Below, one piece after another: positions 26,623 through 34,951 of a stretch of 64,000 bases of DNA. Where the stretch lies: assembly GCA_029781825.1 (NCBI GenBank), contig JAKOVY010000110.1, positions 41,938-105,937 on the forward strand, read 5' to 3'. The notes beneath the pieces are model-generated. The model had not been told where the DNA came from. It saw only the letters and a program-made list of their open reading frames with translations, and ran no database searches. How positions within the stretch are numbered: the first letter of the stretch is position 1; every line of letters begins with the position of its first letter. The translations under genes and the position numbers were made by a program. The DNA comes from Bacillota bacterium (GTDB lineage: Bacteria; Bacillota; Syntrophomonadia; Syntrophomonadales; DTU052).

Positions 26623-26651
26623 ATTATAGTTAAATTTAACGGGCTTGGAAA
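26623..26651 (-). promoter_or_regulatory. Candidate promoter of the GT-GH130 gene
   Basis: On the minus strand, TTTCCA, a 17-base spacer, and a perfect TATAAT, about 60 bases before the start codon. Confidence 0.5.
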
Positions 26652-26780
26652 GGCCGCCCAAGGGAGTTTAGGCCGATTTTTCAAGATTCTTGACTTTAGA
26701 TATCGGGTTTCACCTCCAATAAAGCAGGAACTCTACCATAGTTACGTTTCTCCAGGATTGTCTAGAAATGGCGCGCTCAG

Positions 26781-26809
26781 TTGCTTTTAAGCCGGCGGAA
26801 ATCTATAAT
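26781..26809 (+). promoter_or_regulatory. Promoter of the SDR gene
   Basis: TTGCTT, a 17-base spacer, TATAAT. Confidence 0.7.
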
Positions 26810-26835
26810 TAAAGCAGTTTGAGTGCTAGAGGACA

Positions 26836-26848
26836 TGCCAATTTGGCA
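26836..26848. promoter_or_regulatory. Operator-like inverted repeat before the SDR gene
   Basis: TGCCAA-T-TTGGCA is a perfect palindrome with 6-base arms. It starts 27 bases downstream of the -10, where a repressor could block transcription. Confidence 0.4.
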
Positions 26849-26932
26849 CGGTCAGCCACATATTAGGACGATCAATTGTGGGGCACCAAATTTCGCAGAT
26901 ACAATTTGAAACTGTTTTAAGGAGGTATGTAT

Positions 26933-27718
26933 GTGAATCTGAAGGAACTGTTTGATTTGTCCGGAAAAACTGCCATTGTTACCGGCGGCTCTGTTGGTCT
27001 TGGCAATCAGATGTGTCACGCCTTGGCCGAAGCGGGTGCCAATGTGGTTGTTGCCGCCCGTAAGGTAGAACGGTGTGAAGCCCTCGCCAATGAGCTGGTC
27101 AAGTACGGTATCAAGGCTCTTCCTGCCCGCTGCGACGTATCCAAGGGCGAGGAGATCGAAAACCTGGTAGACCTTACGTTGAAGGAGTTCGGCAAGGTAG
27201 ATATCCTGGTCAACAATGCGGGGGTCACCTGGGGTGCCGATTCCATGAACTTCCCCATGGACAGGTTCCGCTGGGTTTTCGAGGTTAACGTAATAGGTTT
27301 GTTCCATCTGAGCATGTTGTGTGCTCGCAGTATGAAAGAGATCGGTTACGGTAAGATAGTCAATATTGCTTCCATAGCCGGTTTGGGCGGGACTTTTCCC
27401 GAGGAGCAGGATACCGTTGCTTACAATGCAAGTAAAGCTGCGGTTATAAACCTGACCAAGGATCTGGCGGTCAAGTGGGGTCGTTACAACATCTATGTCA
27501 ACGCCATTCTCCCGGGCCCGTTCCCGACCCATATGACGGAGAGACACTGGCAAAACCTTGGCGGCGAACAAATCTTTTATGACAAAACTCCGCTGCGCAA
27601 GGTGGGCGGCCCGGATGATATGAAGGGAGCTGTAGTTTTCCTTTGCTCGAAAGCTTCCGACCATATTACCGGTCATTCCATACCCATCGATGGCGGTATG
27701 CACGCCCATATAGGGTAA
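26933..27718 (+). CDS. Short-chain dehydrogenase/reductase (SDR)
   Basis: A 261-residue classical SDR. The cofactor loop is TGGSVGLG near residue 19, NNAGVTWG follows near 92, the catalytic Ser is in NIASIAG near 145, and the Tyr-Lys pair is YNASK near 163. The C-terminus DGGMHAHIG is family-typical. It resembles 3-oxoacyl-ACP reductases and gluconate 5-dehydrogenases; substrate is open. The start is GTG 26933, 7 bases behind GGAGG; ATG 26927 is only 1 base from that SD. Next to a zinc alcohol dehydrogenase, so the pair may oxidise a polyol or hydroxy acid. Confidence 0.88.
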   Translation: MNLKELFDLSGKTAIVTGGSVGLGNQMCHALAEAGANVVVAARKVERCEALANELVKYGIKALPARCDVSKGEEIENLVDLTLKEFGKVDILVNNAGVTWGADSMNFPMDRFRWVFEVNVIGLFHLSMLCARSMKEIGYGKIVNIASIAGLGGTFPEEQDTVAYNASKAAVINLTKDLAVKWGRYNIYVNAILPGPFPTHMTERHWQNLGGEQIFYDKTPLRKVGGPDDMKGAVVFLCSKASDHITGHSIPIDGGMHAHIG

Positions 27719-27910
27719 TACCTGAGTGAAAGCAAATTTAATGCCGGCCTGACTCGAGATCAAGGCTGGGCGATAGTTTTCCGATCGGCATACTTAACCG
27801 AGCTGTTCCCATACCGTTAATATTTAACTATCACGCTCTTGGAGACGGTTACAGCGTTCATCCGGTATGGTAGCAGCTCATCAAATTCCAGCAGATAGGG
27901 GGCTGTTCAT

Positions 27911-28927
27911 ATGAAGGCTGTGGCCATCGATGGTAAATGTAAACTGAAGCTGATCGAAACCGAACAACCACAGGCAACCGATTCCAAACTGGTAATAAAG
28001 GTAGAAAGAACCGGTATCTGCGGTTCTGATATTCACATGTGGCATAATGGTACCCCGGTTGGTTTGATAATGGGGCACGAGTTTGGCGGGACTATAGCCG
28101 ACCCGGGCCCGGCCAAAGATCTGTTTAAAGTGGGGGATCGGGTAACCGCGCTTCCGGCCAACCCCTGCATGGAGTGCAAGTTCTGTAAGCGTCAGTTGTA
28201 TGCTGCCTGTGTCAAATACCTGGATGATGCACCCGGAATTACTACCCCGGGCGCATATGCCGAGTATATGCTGGCCAATCCGCTCATGGTACGCAAACTT
28301 CCCGATGGGATGTCCATGGAAGAAGGGGCTATGGTGGAACCCGCGGCAGTTGCCTTACGGGCTGTTCACCTCGGAAATGTGCAGCCGGGAGACCGGGTGC
28401 TGGTCGTAGGTGCCGGAATCATCGGGCTGTTGTGTGCGGCTTGGGCACGGATTTCCGGGGCGGCTTACGTAGCTCTGTCAGAGCTTAATCCGATCCGCAG
28501 GGAGAAGGCCCTGGCTTTTGGGGATGTGGACGAGGTGTTTGATGCCGGCGATCCCAAACTCCAGAAGAAGCTCCTGACGAGAACCGACGGCGGGTTTGAC
28601 AAGACTTTTGAGTGTGCGGGACCGGCTCCGGCGGTGCAGTCTGCCATAGGTGCAACCGGTTACGGGGGAACCGTGGTATTGGTCGGGGTGAACTATGATC
28701 TGGTTCCCATATACACTATGAGAGTTAACATGAGGGAGATCATGATTAAGGGTTCATACGGCTATTCCCCCGAAGAGTTTGACCAGTCCATTGATTACAT
28801 CGCACGCAAGGTTCTCAAAACTGAAAGGTTTGTTGATGATATGGTAAGTCTTGAGGAGCTGCAAAGCGCCTTTGAAAGACTTGATGATCCTAAAGGAGAC
28901 GCAGTAAAGATAATGGTTAAACAGTAA
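27911..28927 (+). CDS. Zinc-dependent alcohol/polyol dehydrogenase (MDR family)
   Basis: A 338-residue medium-chain dehydrogenase. Catalytic zinc ligands are in GICGSDIH near residue 37 and MGHEFGG near 57; a structural zinc site NPCMECKFCKRQLYAAC near 80-96 gives C-x2-C-x2-C-x7-C. The NAD(P) loop is VLVVGAGIIGLL near 163. It resembles threonine, sorbitol and butanediol dehydrogenases. It lies 192 bases after the SDR in the same direction. The gene ends at a terminator shared with the opposite sigma-54 regulator. Confidence 0.9.
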   Translation: MKAVAIDGKCKLKLIETEQPQATDSKLVIKVERTGICGSDIHMWHNGTPVGLIMGHEFGGTIADPGPAKDLFKVGDRVTALPANPCMECKFCKRQLYAACVKYLDDAPGITTPGAYAEYMLANPLMVRKLPDGMSMEEGAMVEPAAVALRAVHLGNVQPGDRVLVVGAGIIGLLCAAWARISGAAYVALSELNPIRREKALAFGDVDEVFDAGDPKLQKKLLTRTDGGFDKTFECAGPAPAVQSAIGATGYGGTVVLVGVNYDLVPIYTMRVNMREIMIKGSYGYSPEEFDQSIDYIARKVLKTERFVDDMVSLEELQSAFERLDDPKGDAVKIMVKQ

Positions 28928-28963
28928 GGAATCATCCTTTTGTTAATGTTAAGAGATTAATTA

Positions 28964-28996
28964 AAAGCCGGGCCGTTTAATACGCCCGGCTTAAAT
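28964..28996. terminator. Bidirectional terminator
   Basis: AAGCCGGGC pairs with GCCCGGCTT across a 10-base loop, with A-rich and T-rich flanks on either side. It separates the convergent dehydrogenase (+) and regulator (-) genes. Confidence 0.82.
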
Positions 28997-29023
28997 TTGG
29001 GGTTGGCTTCCACCAGCCCCTGC

Positions 29024-31186
29024 TTACTGTTCATCCCTGAGTTTTATTCCATATTTGGCAGCCTTGCGAACAATAGTCGGCTGGCTGACTCCCAGTTCCG
29101 CCGCCGCCTTCCTGGTAGAACCACAGCGGTCCAGGGCCTCCTGTATCAGACGATGCTCCACTTCCTCCACCGCGTTTTTCAAGGATGAATTAGGATCCAG
29201 ATTGAGAGTAATAAGATCCTGGGGTTCTGGAACCGGCAGTCCGACATCGGTAATTACGTCACCGGGGCAGGTTACTACCAGCCTCTCCATGAGGTTTTCC
29301 AGTTCTCTGACGTTACCCGGCCAATCATAGTTGATTAGGGCCTTAACGGCTTTCTCGTGCAGCCGCTTGTTGAAGCCGTATTTGTTATTAAACTTCTTAA
29401 GGTAAAACGCTGCCAGGAAAGGAATTTCCTCTTTTCTGACCCGCAATGGAGGAACATAGAGAGGAACTACGTTCAACCGGTAAAACAGGTCTCGTCTGAA
29501 CTCTTTGCGCAGAACCATCTCCCACAAATCGCGGTTGGTAGCGGCGATTAGGCGGACATCGATCTTAATCGGAGTCGTGCTCCCAATCCGGGTTATTTCC
29601 CGCTGCTGGATTACCCGCAGGAGTTTGCTCTGCAGGTGAAAAGGCAGATCGCCGATCTCATCAAGAAACAGGGTGCCCTGGTGAGCAATCTCGAATATAC
29701 CGGCTTTACCGTCTTTTTTTGCTCCGGTAAAGGCCCCGGGGACATAACCGAACAGCTCCGATTCCAGCAGGCTTTCGGGTATAGCGGCACAGTTAATGCT
29801 GATCAGGGGTTTGTCGCTTCTTAAGCTGTAACGGTGAATAGTCTTGGCGATGACCTCTTTGCCCACCCCGGATTCTCCTTGAATAAGAACGGTGGTGTCA
29901 ACCTGTCCCAGACGTATGCTGAGGTCAACCAGCTCTTTCATCTTCTGGCTGTGGATTACGTACTCATCACCAAGTTTGTATTTGTTCAGTTCCACCTGAA
30001 AATGCTTCGAAAGGTTTTCAGCCTGCTGCAGCTGCGAACGCAGAGTATTAAGTTCCGTAAAATCCCGTGCGTTGGCGACGACACGAACGATGTTGCCGGA
30101 ATCATCAAAGATGGGGTTGCCGGTGACCAGCAGGCTGGAACCGTTATTCAGCTCCTGAGATATGGTAACCCGTTCCTTGCGTTCCAGAACCGCCAAGATG
30201 GCTGACTGGCTTAATACCCCTTCTTCCACCAGTTCGCTGACGTGTCTGCCGATAAGTTTTTCGCTTGGTATCCCCGTAATCCGACAGTAGGCCTCATTGA
30301 CCCGTAAGGTTTTTCCCTCACCGTCGGTAACATATATGCCGTCGTAAGAGGAGTCAATAATGGCATCCAGCTCGTCTTTCATCCGTTTGGTAAAACTCAG
30401 TTCCTCCGATATCATTTCCAGTTCGGATATATCCTGCAAAACCGCTACGGCGCCGATAACCTTATTATTTGAGATTAAAGGGGTTCTATTGGAAATTAGC
30501 AAGCGGCCATTGAAAGTAAGTTTGCCCGATTCTTTTTGGCCAGTCATCAGAACCTCATTCAACCTGCTTTCCGGCACGATCGACATTACCGGCTTTCCTA
30601 CCGCCTGCTCCCGCGGGATTTGCAGCAGCTTTTCGGCAGCGGTGTTGAATAATACGATATTGCCTTCTTCATTGACGGAGATGAGGCCGTTGTGCATGGA
30701 ATCGATTATGGTGTAGAGTTCCTCTTTCAATTTCAAGACCGAACTGAAATAAGCTCGAATGGTATCGGACAGGGTCACCAGGCCTACTACCTTGCCCTTG
30801 TCCACCACTGGCAGGTTACCAACACTGACGGTAATGAGGGTGGAAACATCCTCGTCAGGACTGGTCACCACCGGATTGGTTCTCATCATTTTTCTCAGGG
30901 GATAGTCCAGTGAACGGCCTTTGAACAGCTCTCTCAAGACCAGGGTTTTGGTCACCAGTCCCACCAGGACGCCTTTATCATCCAGGATGGGAACGCCGTC
31001 AATCCTGCGATTGATGATGATATCCAGGCTGTCCTGAAGGGTATCGTTAACAGTCAGAGTCCACGGGTCCGGACGCATGAAGTCCCGCACCTTTAGTGAA
31101 CTTTTAACAATAATCGTAGTACCATCACGTATCAGATCATTGACTATTGATATCCAGGGGTCTTCTCTGACACAAGTCTTTTCCAT
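29024..31186 (-). CDS. CBS-PAS-AAA+ sigma-54-dependent transcriptional activator
   Basis: A 720-residue bacterial enhancer-binding protein. Two CBS motifs span about residues 30-155 ([17 protein letters not shown]..., [11 protein letters not shown]). Two PAS domains follow at about 170-280 and 300-410. The AAA+ core starts near 440 with Walker A GESGVGKE, the sigma-54 contact loop [11 protein letters not shown] and Walker [10 protein letters not shown]. The C-terminal helix-turn-helix ([24 protein letters not shown]) is the TyrR-like variant of Fis. CBS domains suggest adenine-nucleotide sensing and PAS domains a ligand. Start is ATG 31186 behind GGGAGG. An inverted repeat lies 57 bases upstream of the start. 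Confidence 0.92.
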   Translation of the reverse strand: MEKTCVREDPWISIVNDLIRDGTTIIVKSSLKVRDFMRPDPWTLTVNDTLQDSLDIIINRRIDGVPILDDKGVLVGLVTKTLVLRELFKGRSLDYPLRKMMRTNPVVTSPDEDVSTLITVSVGNLPVVDKGKVVGLVTLSDTIRAYFSSVLKLKEELYTIIDSMHNGLISVNEEGNIVLFNTAAEKLLQIPREQAVGKPVMSIVPESRLNEVLMTGQKESGKLTFNGRLLISNRTPLISNNKVIGAVAVLQDISELEMISEELSFTKRMKDELDAIIDSSYDGIYVTDGEGKTLRVNEAYCRITGIPSEKLIGRHVSELVEEGVLSQSAILAVLERKERVTISQELNNGSSLLVTGNPIFDDSGNIVRVVANARDFTELNTLRSQLQQAENLSKHFQVELNKYKLGDEYVIHSQKMKELVDLSIRLGQVDTTVLIQGESGVGKEVIAKTIHRYSLRSDKPLISINCAAIPESLLESELFGYVPGAFTGAKKDGKAGIFEIAHQGTLFLDEIGDLPFHLQSKLLRVIQQREITRIGSTTPIKIDVRLIAATNRDLWEMVLRKEFRRDLFYRLNVVPLYVPPLRVRKEEIPFLAAFYLKKFNNKYGFNKRLHEKAVKALINYDWPGNVRELENLMERLVVTCPGDVITDVGLPVPEPQDLITLNLDPNSSLKNAVEEVEHRLIQEALDRCGSTRKAAAELGVSQPTIVRKAAKYGIKLRDEQ

Positions 31187-31242
31187 CCGGATGCCCTCCC
31201 TTAAGCTGCCATACCGGTGGCGTTTCCGCTTAGTCGACATTG

Positions 31243-31260
31243 TGATACACAGATGTATCA
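31243..31260. promoter_or_regulatory. TGATACA-N4-TGTATCA inverted repeat (copy 1)
   Basis: TGATACA-CAGA-TGTATCA, perfect 7-base arms, in the divergent region between the sigma-54 activator and the chemoreceptor gene. The same motif recurs at 32778 and a close variant at 32702. Confidence 0.65.
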
Positions 31261-31522
31261 TTTATCAATTATTGTAACACCTAAACATGTTTTATGTAAT
31301 AGGGAGTCGGATAGGAGGCACATCCTTGTATATTTTGTTACCGAGATTTTGTTATATTGTATATAATGGAAGAAGAAAATAGTTTTATTGGGAAAAATGA
31401 ATATTTGTAAGGGGGACGTGCATCCATCATCAATGCGTCGGTAGCAAGGTGCAATATTGATCGCAGGTTTGAAAACCGGACGGGTTTTGGGATCCTGAAG
31501 TACAGCGTAAGGGGGTAAAAAT

Positions 31523-32662
31523 TTGATTACAACTGAAGTGGTGGAGCATTTCAAAGAAATAGCACCCATGCTGGTTAACCTCATTCCCGGCGGTGCCATT
31601 TTCGGCACTACCGATCTTGAATTCTACACTTGGAAGCTGGCATCGGATGTATTTGATATGCCGGCATTTGAAGTTGGGAAAAGATTCAGTGCGGGAGGGG
31701 CTGCAGCAGAGGCCATTCAGACCAAGCGGCTCACTACCAGGATACTGGATGATGGCCAGGGTGGTAGGGTATTAGTGACGACAGTTCCCGTTTTCGAAGG
31801 TGACAAGGTAGTGGGAACCTTCAGGGTTATACAGCCGAGAGTGAATCCCATATTCCCCGCTTTTCCTGACTTTGCTCCCATAATAGCCGAGATGTTCCCC
31901 GAAGGGGCTTACGTGTGGCTGACAGATACCAAGAAGAATGTGGGCCTGCAGGGATCAGAAAAATTTGACATACCTCAGTATAAGGTCGGCGAACCTCCAG
32001 ACCCATTTGCTCAGAAAATCATTGAGACGAAAAAACCGAATACTATGGAATTGGACGCTAAAATCTATGGAATTCCCATTTTATCGATGGGTCAGCCGCT
32101 TTTTGATCCGGATGATAAGGACAAGGTTGTCGGCGCCTTCGGGATAACCATACCCAAACGGCACGCGCAGCGCCTGCGCAACATGTCCGACAAGATGGAG
32201 AAAAATGTAAACGAGATTGCGGCAGTGATACAGCAACTGGCGGCTTCTGCTTCCCAGATTGCCGCCAATGAGGGCGCACTTAATAACAGCATTGCCGAGA
32301 TCTATCAGATCTCGGAAAAAATCGAAGAGGTCCTGGGCTTTGTTACCCAGATTGCAGCCGAGACCAAGATGCTGGGACTCAATGCCGCGATCGAGGCGGC
32401 TCGGGCCGGCGATGCCGGGCGGGGCTTCGGCGTGGTGGCTGAAGAGATCCGCAAACTCTCCGACCAATCTCGCGACACAGTGGTATCAATACAGCAGCTT
32501 ACGGATCAGATCAAGCAGCAGCTCGAACATGCACGTCGGGTCAGTGAGCAGACTTTGCGTGCCAGCGAGGAACAGGCAGCAGCAACCCAGGAGATTGCCG
32601 CCAGTATTCAGGATCTTACCAAAACCGCTGAAAAACTCGACCGAGTAGCGCAAGAGGTATAA
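31523..32662 (+). CDS. Soluble methyl-accepting chemotaxis-type protein
   Basis: A 379-residue cytosolic chemoreceptor: no signal peptide or membrane segment is present. Residues about 1-210 form a sensory region with two similar halves ([20 protein letters not shown] and [21 protein letters not shown]), like Cache- or PAS-type ligand domains. Residues about 225-375 are the coiled-coil signalling domain, with the hairpin tip [28 protein letters not shown]. The signalling arm is short, so it may not join standard arrays. TTG 31523 starts it behind AAGGGGG. Divergent from the sigma-54 activator and upstream of abfD, it may sense the same substrate. Confidence 0.88.
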   Translation: MITTEVVEHFKEIAPMLVNLIPGGAIFGTTDLEFYTWKLASDVFDMPAFEVGKRFSAGGAAAEAIQTKRLTTRILDDGQGGRVLVTTVPVFEGDKVVGTFRVIQPRVNPIFPAFPDFAPIIAEMFPEGAYVWLTDTKKNVGLQGSEKFDIPQYKVGEPPDPFAQKIIETKKPNTMELDAKIYGIPILSMGQPLFDPDDKDKVVGAFGITIPKRHAQRLRNMSDKMEKNVNEIAAVIQQLAASASQIAANEGALNNSIAEIYQISEKIEEVLGFVTQIAAETKMLGLNAAIEAARAGDAGRGFGVVAEEIRKLSDQSRDTVVSIQQLTDQIKQQLEHARRVSEQTLRASEEQAAATQEIAASIQDLTKTAEKLDRVAQEV

Positions 32663-32690
32663 AAAGAGAAAAGGTTCTGTCTTAATAAAA

Positions 32691-32730
32691 CATTCCCAGT
32701 ATGATTCATAGGTGAATCATACTGGGAATG
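32691..32730. repeat. Perfect 18-base-arm inverted repeat after the chemoreceptor gene
   Basis: CATTCCCAGTATGATTCA, loop TAGG, then its exact complement. No T-run follows on the plus strand, so it is not a standard terminator for the upstream gene. Its centre (32702-32719) reads TGATTCA-TAGG-TGAATCA, one base per arm different from the TGATACA-N4-TGTATCA motif, so it may be a third regulator site. Confidence 0.7.
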
Positions 32731-32777
32731 CGTTAATAGCCATTTCTCTTGGAATTTCCACAATCGACCGTTCCAAA

Positions 32778-32795
32778 TGATACAAGTGTGTATCA
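32778..32795. promoter_or_regulatory. TGATACA-N4-TGTATCA inverted repeat (copy 2), candidate upstream activator site
   Basis: TGATACA-AGTG-TGTATCA; the arms extend to 10 bases as AAATGATACA / TGTATCATTT. It lies about 160 bases upstream of the sigma-54 promoter, a usual distance for enhancer-binding proteins. Confidence 0.65.
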
Positions 32796-32956
32796 TTTAA
32801 ATGACTTCAAATGTATCCTCAACTCGTAACTGAATGTTTCATTATAGTTGCCTCCAGATTAAAAAACCTTTCCCGATCCGCAAATACCCGACGATCTGGC
32901 AATCGAAACCATTGCTATTGTGTCATTTTTGCGATTATTCTTAATAAGAGCCAAGA

Positions 32957-32972
32957 TGGTATGATTATTGCA
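32957..32972 (+). promoter_or_regulatory. abfD: Sigma-54 (RpoN) promoter for abfD
   Basis: TGGTATGATTATTGCA carries the GG and GC dinucleotides with exactly 10 bases between them, matching the -24/-12 consensus TGGCAC-N5-TTGCA at most positions. It lies about 100 bases upstream of the abfD start. Confidence 0.68.
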
Positions 32973-32991
32973 TTAATATGTCGCAGGGACA

Positions 32992-33030
32992 AAAACCATT
33001 ATGATGCCATTACGCTGTTATAATGGTTTT
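32992..33030 (+). promoter_or_regulatory. Leader hairpin in the abfD transcript
   Basis: AAAACCATTAT pairs perfectly with ATAATGGTTTT across a 17-base loop. It would begin about 10 bases after the predicted sigma-54 start site, ending in a short U-run 45 bases before the start codon. It may be an attenuator or RNA-stabilising stem. Confidence 0.45.
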
Positions 33031-33074
33031 AGTTGTTGATTCTGAAACTTGTTTTTATTGAGAGGTGGCTTAAT

Positions 33075-34544
33075 ATGACTCTGAAAACACCCCAGGAATA
33101 CATTGAAGACCTTCGAAAAATGGATATCAAGCTGTACCTTTTTGGCGAACTGGTTAAGGATTATGTGGATCACCCGATGATAAGACCTTCAATAAATGCT
33201 ATGGCCATGACTTACCAGCTGGCGCAGGATCCGGAGTACGAGGATTTGATGACTGCGACCTCCAGCCTTACAGGAAGGAAGATAAATCGTTTTACCCACC
33301 TTCACCAGAGCACTGACGACCTGATAAAAAAGGTCAAGATGCTGAGATTGTTAGGGCAGAAAACCGGGTGCTGTTTTCAGAGGTGTGTGGGCATGGATGC
33401 CTTTAACGCGGTTTTCAGCACCACTTATGAGATAGATGCCAAATACGGAACGAGATATCATGAGCGTTTCCGGGAGTATATGAAGTATGTTCAGGATAAT
33501 GATTTGACGGTTGACGGGTGCATGACTGATGCTCGAGGAGACCGCAGCAAATCACCCGGGGCTCAGGATGATCCCGATGCTTACCTGCGGGTGGTGGAAA
33601 GACGCCACAATGGAATAGTGGTGCGGGGATGCAAGCTTCACCAGACCGGAATGATCAACTCGCATGAGATTCTGGTGATGCCCAATAACACCTTGAAGGA
33701 AAGCGAAAAAGACTGGGCGGTAAGTTTTGCGATTCCCGTTGACACACCAGGAATGATTTATGTGTATGGCCGCCAGTCCTGCGATACCAGGAAGATGGAA
33801 CCCGGGACCATTGATCGAGGGAATATCTACTTTGGCGGTCAGGAAGTCATGACCATATTCAACGATGTCTTTGTACCCTGGGAGCGCGTATTTATGGATG
33901 GTGAAACCGATTTCACCACCATGCTGGTGGAGCGTTTCGCCGGGTACCACCGCCAGAGCTACGGAGGATGCAAAGTGGGTGTTGGAGACACCCTCATCGG
34001 AGCCGCCCAAGCCATTGCGGAGTATAACGGCGCCGCCAAAGCCTCCCACATCAAGGACAAGATTATTGAAATGTGCCATCTAAATGAGACCCTGTATGCC
34101 TGCGGCATCGCCTGCTCAGCTGAAGGCCGCAAGACACCGGCGGGCAACTATCTGATAGACCTGTTGCTGGCCAACATCTGCAAACAGAATGTTACCCGTT
34201 TTCCTTATGAGATCGCACGACTGGTTCAGGATATTGCCGGCGGCTACATGGTAACCATGCCTTCGGAACAGGACTTTAACCACCCGGAAATCGGTCCGCT
34301 GGTAGCCAAGTATACCACCGCCAGGAGTGACGTGCCCGCGGAGCATCGCCAGCGGATGCTGCGGTATATAGAAAACCTTACCCTGGGAGCGGGTGCAGTC
34401 GCTTACCTGACAGAATCCATGCATGGTGCTGGTTCGCCACAGGCTCAGAGGATTATGATCTCACGCCTGATCAACTTACAGCACCGCAAGGAACTGGCGG
34501 AAATACTCTGCGGGATCCGCGAAAACTGTGATGTGACGTGGTAG
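33075..34544 (+). CDS. abfD: 4-hydroxybutyryl-CoA dehydratase/vinylacetyl-CoA isomerase family protein
   Basis: A 489-residue flavoprotein of the AbfD family, within the usual length. The [4Fe-4S] ligands known from the Clostridium aminobutyricum enzyme are matched: CFQRC at residues 100-104, then His292, Tyr296, Cys299 and Lys300 in YHRQSYGGCK. A Glu sits in TESMHGAGSPQ near residue 447, likely the active-site Glu. The enzyme makes crotonyl-CoA from 4-hydroxybutyryl-CoA by a radical mechanism and isomerises vinylacetyl-CoA. Start ATG 33075 follows GAGAGGTGG. Thiolase and acyl-CoA ligase genes follow. Confidence 0.92.
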   Translation: MTLKTPQEYIEDLRKMDIKLYLFGELVKDYVDHPMIRPSINAMAMTYQLAQDPEYEDLMTATSSLTGRKINRFTHLHQSTDDLIKKVKMLRLLGQKTGCCFQRCVGMDAFNAVFSTTYEIDAKYGTRYHERFREYMKYVQDNDLTVDGCMTDARGDRSKSPGAQDDPDAYLRVVERRHNGIVVRGCKLHQTGMINSHEILVMPNNTLKESEKDWAVSFAIPVDTPGMIYVYGRQSCDTRKMEPGTIDRGNIYFGGQEVMTIFNDVFVPWERVFMDGETDFTTMLVERFAGYHRQSYGGCKVGVGDTLIGAAQAIAEYNGAAKASHIKDKIIEMCHLNETLYACGIACSAEGRKTPAGNYLIDLLLANICKQNVTRFPYEIARLVQDIAGGYMVTMPSEQDFNHPEIGPLVAKYTTARSDVPAEHRQRMLRYIENLTLGAGAVAYLTESMHGAGSPQAQRIMISRLINLQHRKELAEILCGIRENCDVTW

Positions 34545-34855
34545 GACCGAAAATAGGGGTCAGGTTCTGCGGCGGCTGCAACCCCCTGATAAACCGCGGT
34601 CGAATATACAGGGAGCTTCAGCGGCAGTGTCCTGGAAGGTGCGGGCTGATCAGGGACGAGCAGGATGAAGTGTGGGATGTGGGTGTTATTCTCGGCGGCT
34701 GCCCGGTGGCATGTGCCGATTCCGAGGAGTTGCGGCAAAAGGCCCGTAAGTGGATAGTTGTCGGGGGAAACATGGTGGATTACTATCCGGTGGATGAATC
34801 AAAGATTGTTGAGACCATCATTGAGAAAAGCAAATTGCTGAGTCAAAACGATTGA
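34538..34855 (+). CDS. Small cysteine-motif protein overlapping abfD (CGGC-N-P type)
   Basis: A 105-residue protein starting at GTG 34538, inside the last codons of abfD, without a clear SD, so it depends on translational coupling. It begins IGVRFCGGCNPLINRGRI and later has LGGCPVACAD, giving two Cys pairs (C-x2-C and C-x3-C) suited to a metal, Fe-S or disulfide site. A fold of alternating strands and helices is suggested. I do not know a characterised member; the coupling to abfD suggests it helps the dehydratase, for example in cluster or redox maintenance, but this is inference. Confidence 0.72.
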   Translation: MVGPKIGVRFCGGCNPLINRGRIYRELQRQCPGRCGLIRDEQDEVWDVGVILGGCPVACADSEELRQKARKWIVVGGNMVDYYPVDESKIVETIIEKSKLLSQND

Positions 34856-34951
34856 CAATGACAGTTGCGGTATCGTTTTAAAACATCTGCAATCCAATCA
34901 CAACAAAGGACATAGTACTCACCAAATTAAAAAAAGGAGAGGAGTATTAAG

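Larger units (their letters stand above)
26565..26932. other. Divergent regulatory region between the GT-GH130 gene and the SDR gene
   Basis: No gene of its own is supported. It holds one promoter per direction (26623-26651 on minus, 26781-26809 on plus) and a 13-base inverted repeat at 26836. Confidence 0.6.
32663..33074. other. Regulatory region between chemoreceptor and abfD
   Basis: About 410 bases without a gene. It contains, in order, a perfect 18-base-arm hairpin (32691), an inverted repeat (32778), a sigma-54 promoter (32957) and a leader hairpin (32992). Confidence 0.7.

Noticed and set aside
26843-26862. A TGGCACG that matches the -24 box of a sigma-54 promoter upstream of the SDR gene.
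   Set aside because: The -12 position reads GCCA instead of TTGC, so the essential GC is missing; a good sigma-A promoter lies just upstream.
31314-31330. GGCACATCCTTGT upstream of the chemoreceptor as a possible sigma-54 promoter.
   Set aside because: Only 9 bases separate GG from GT, and GC is absent; spacing is strict for sigma-54.
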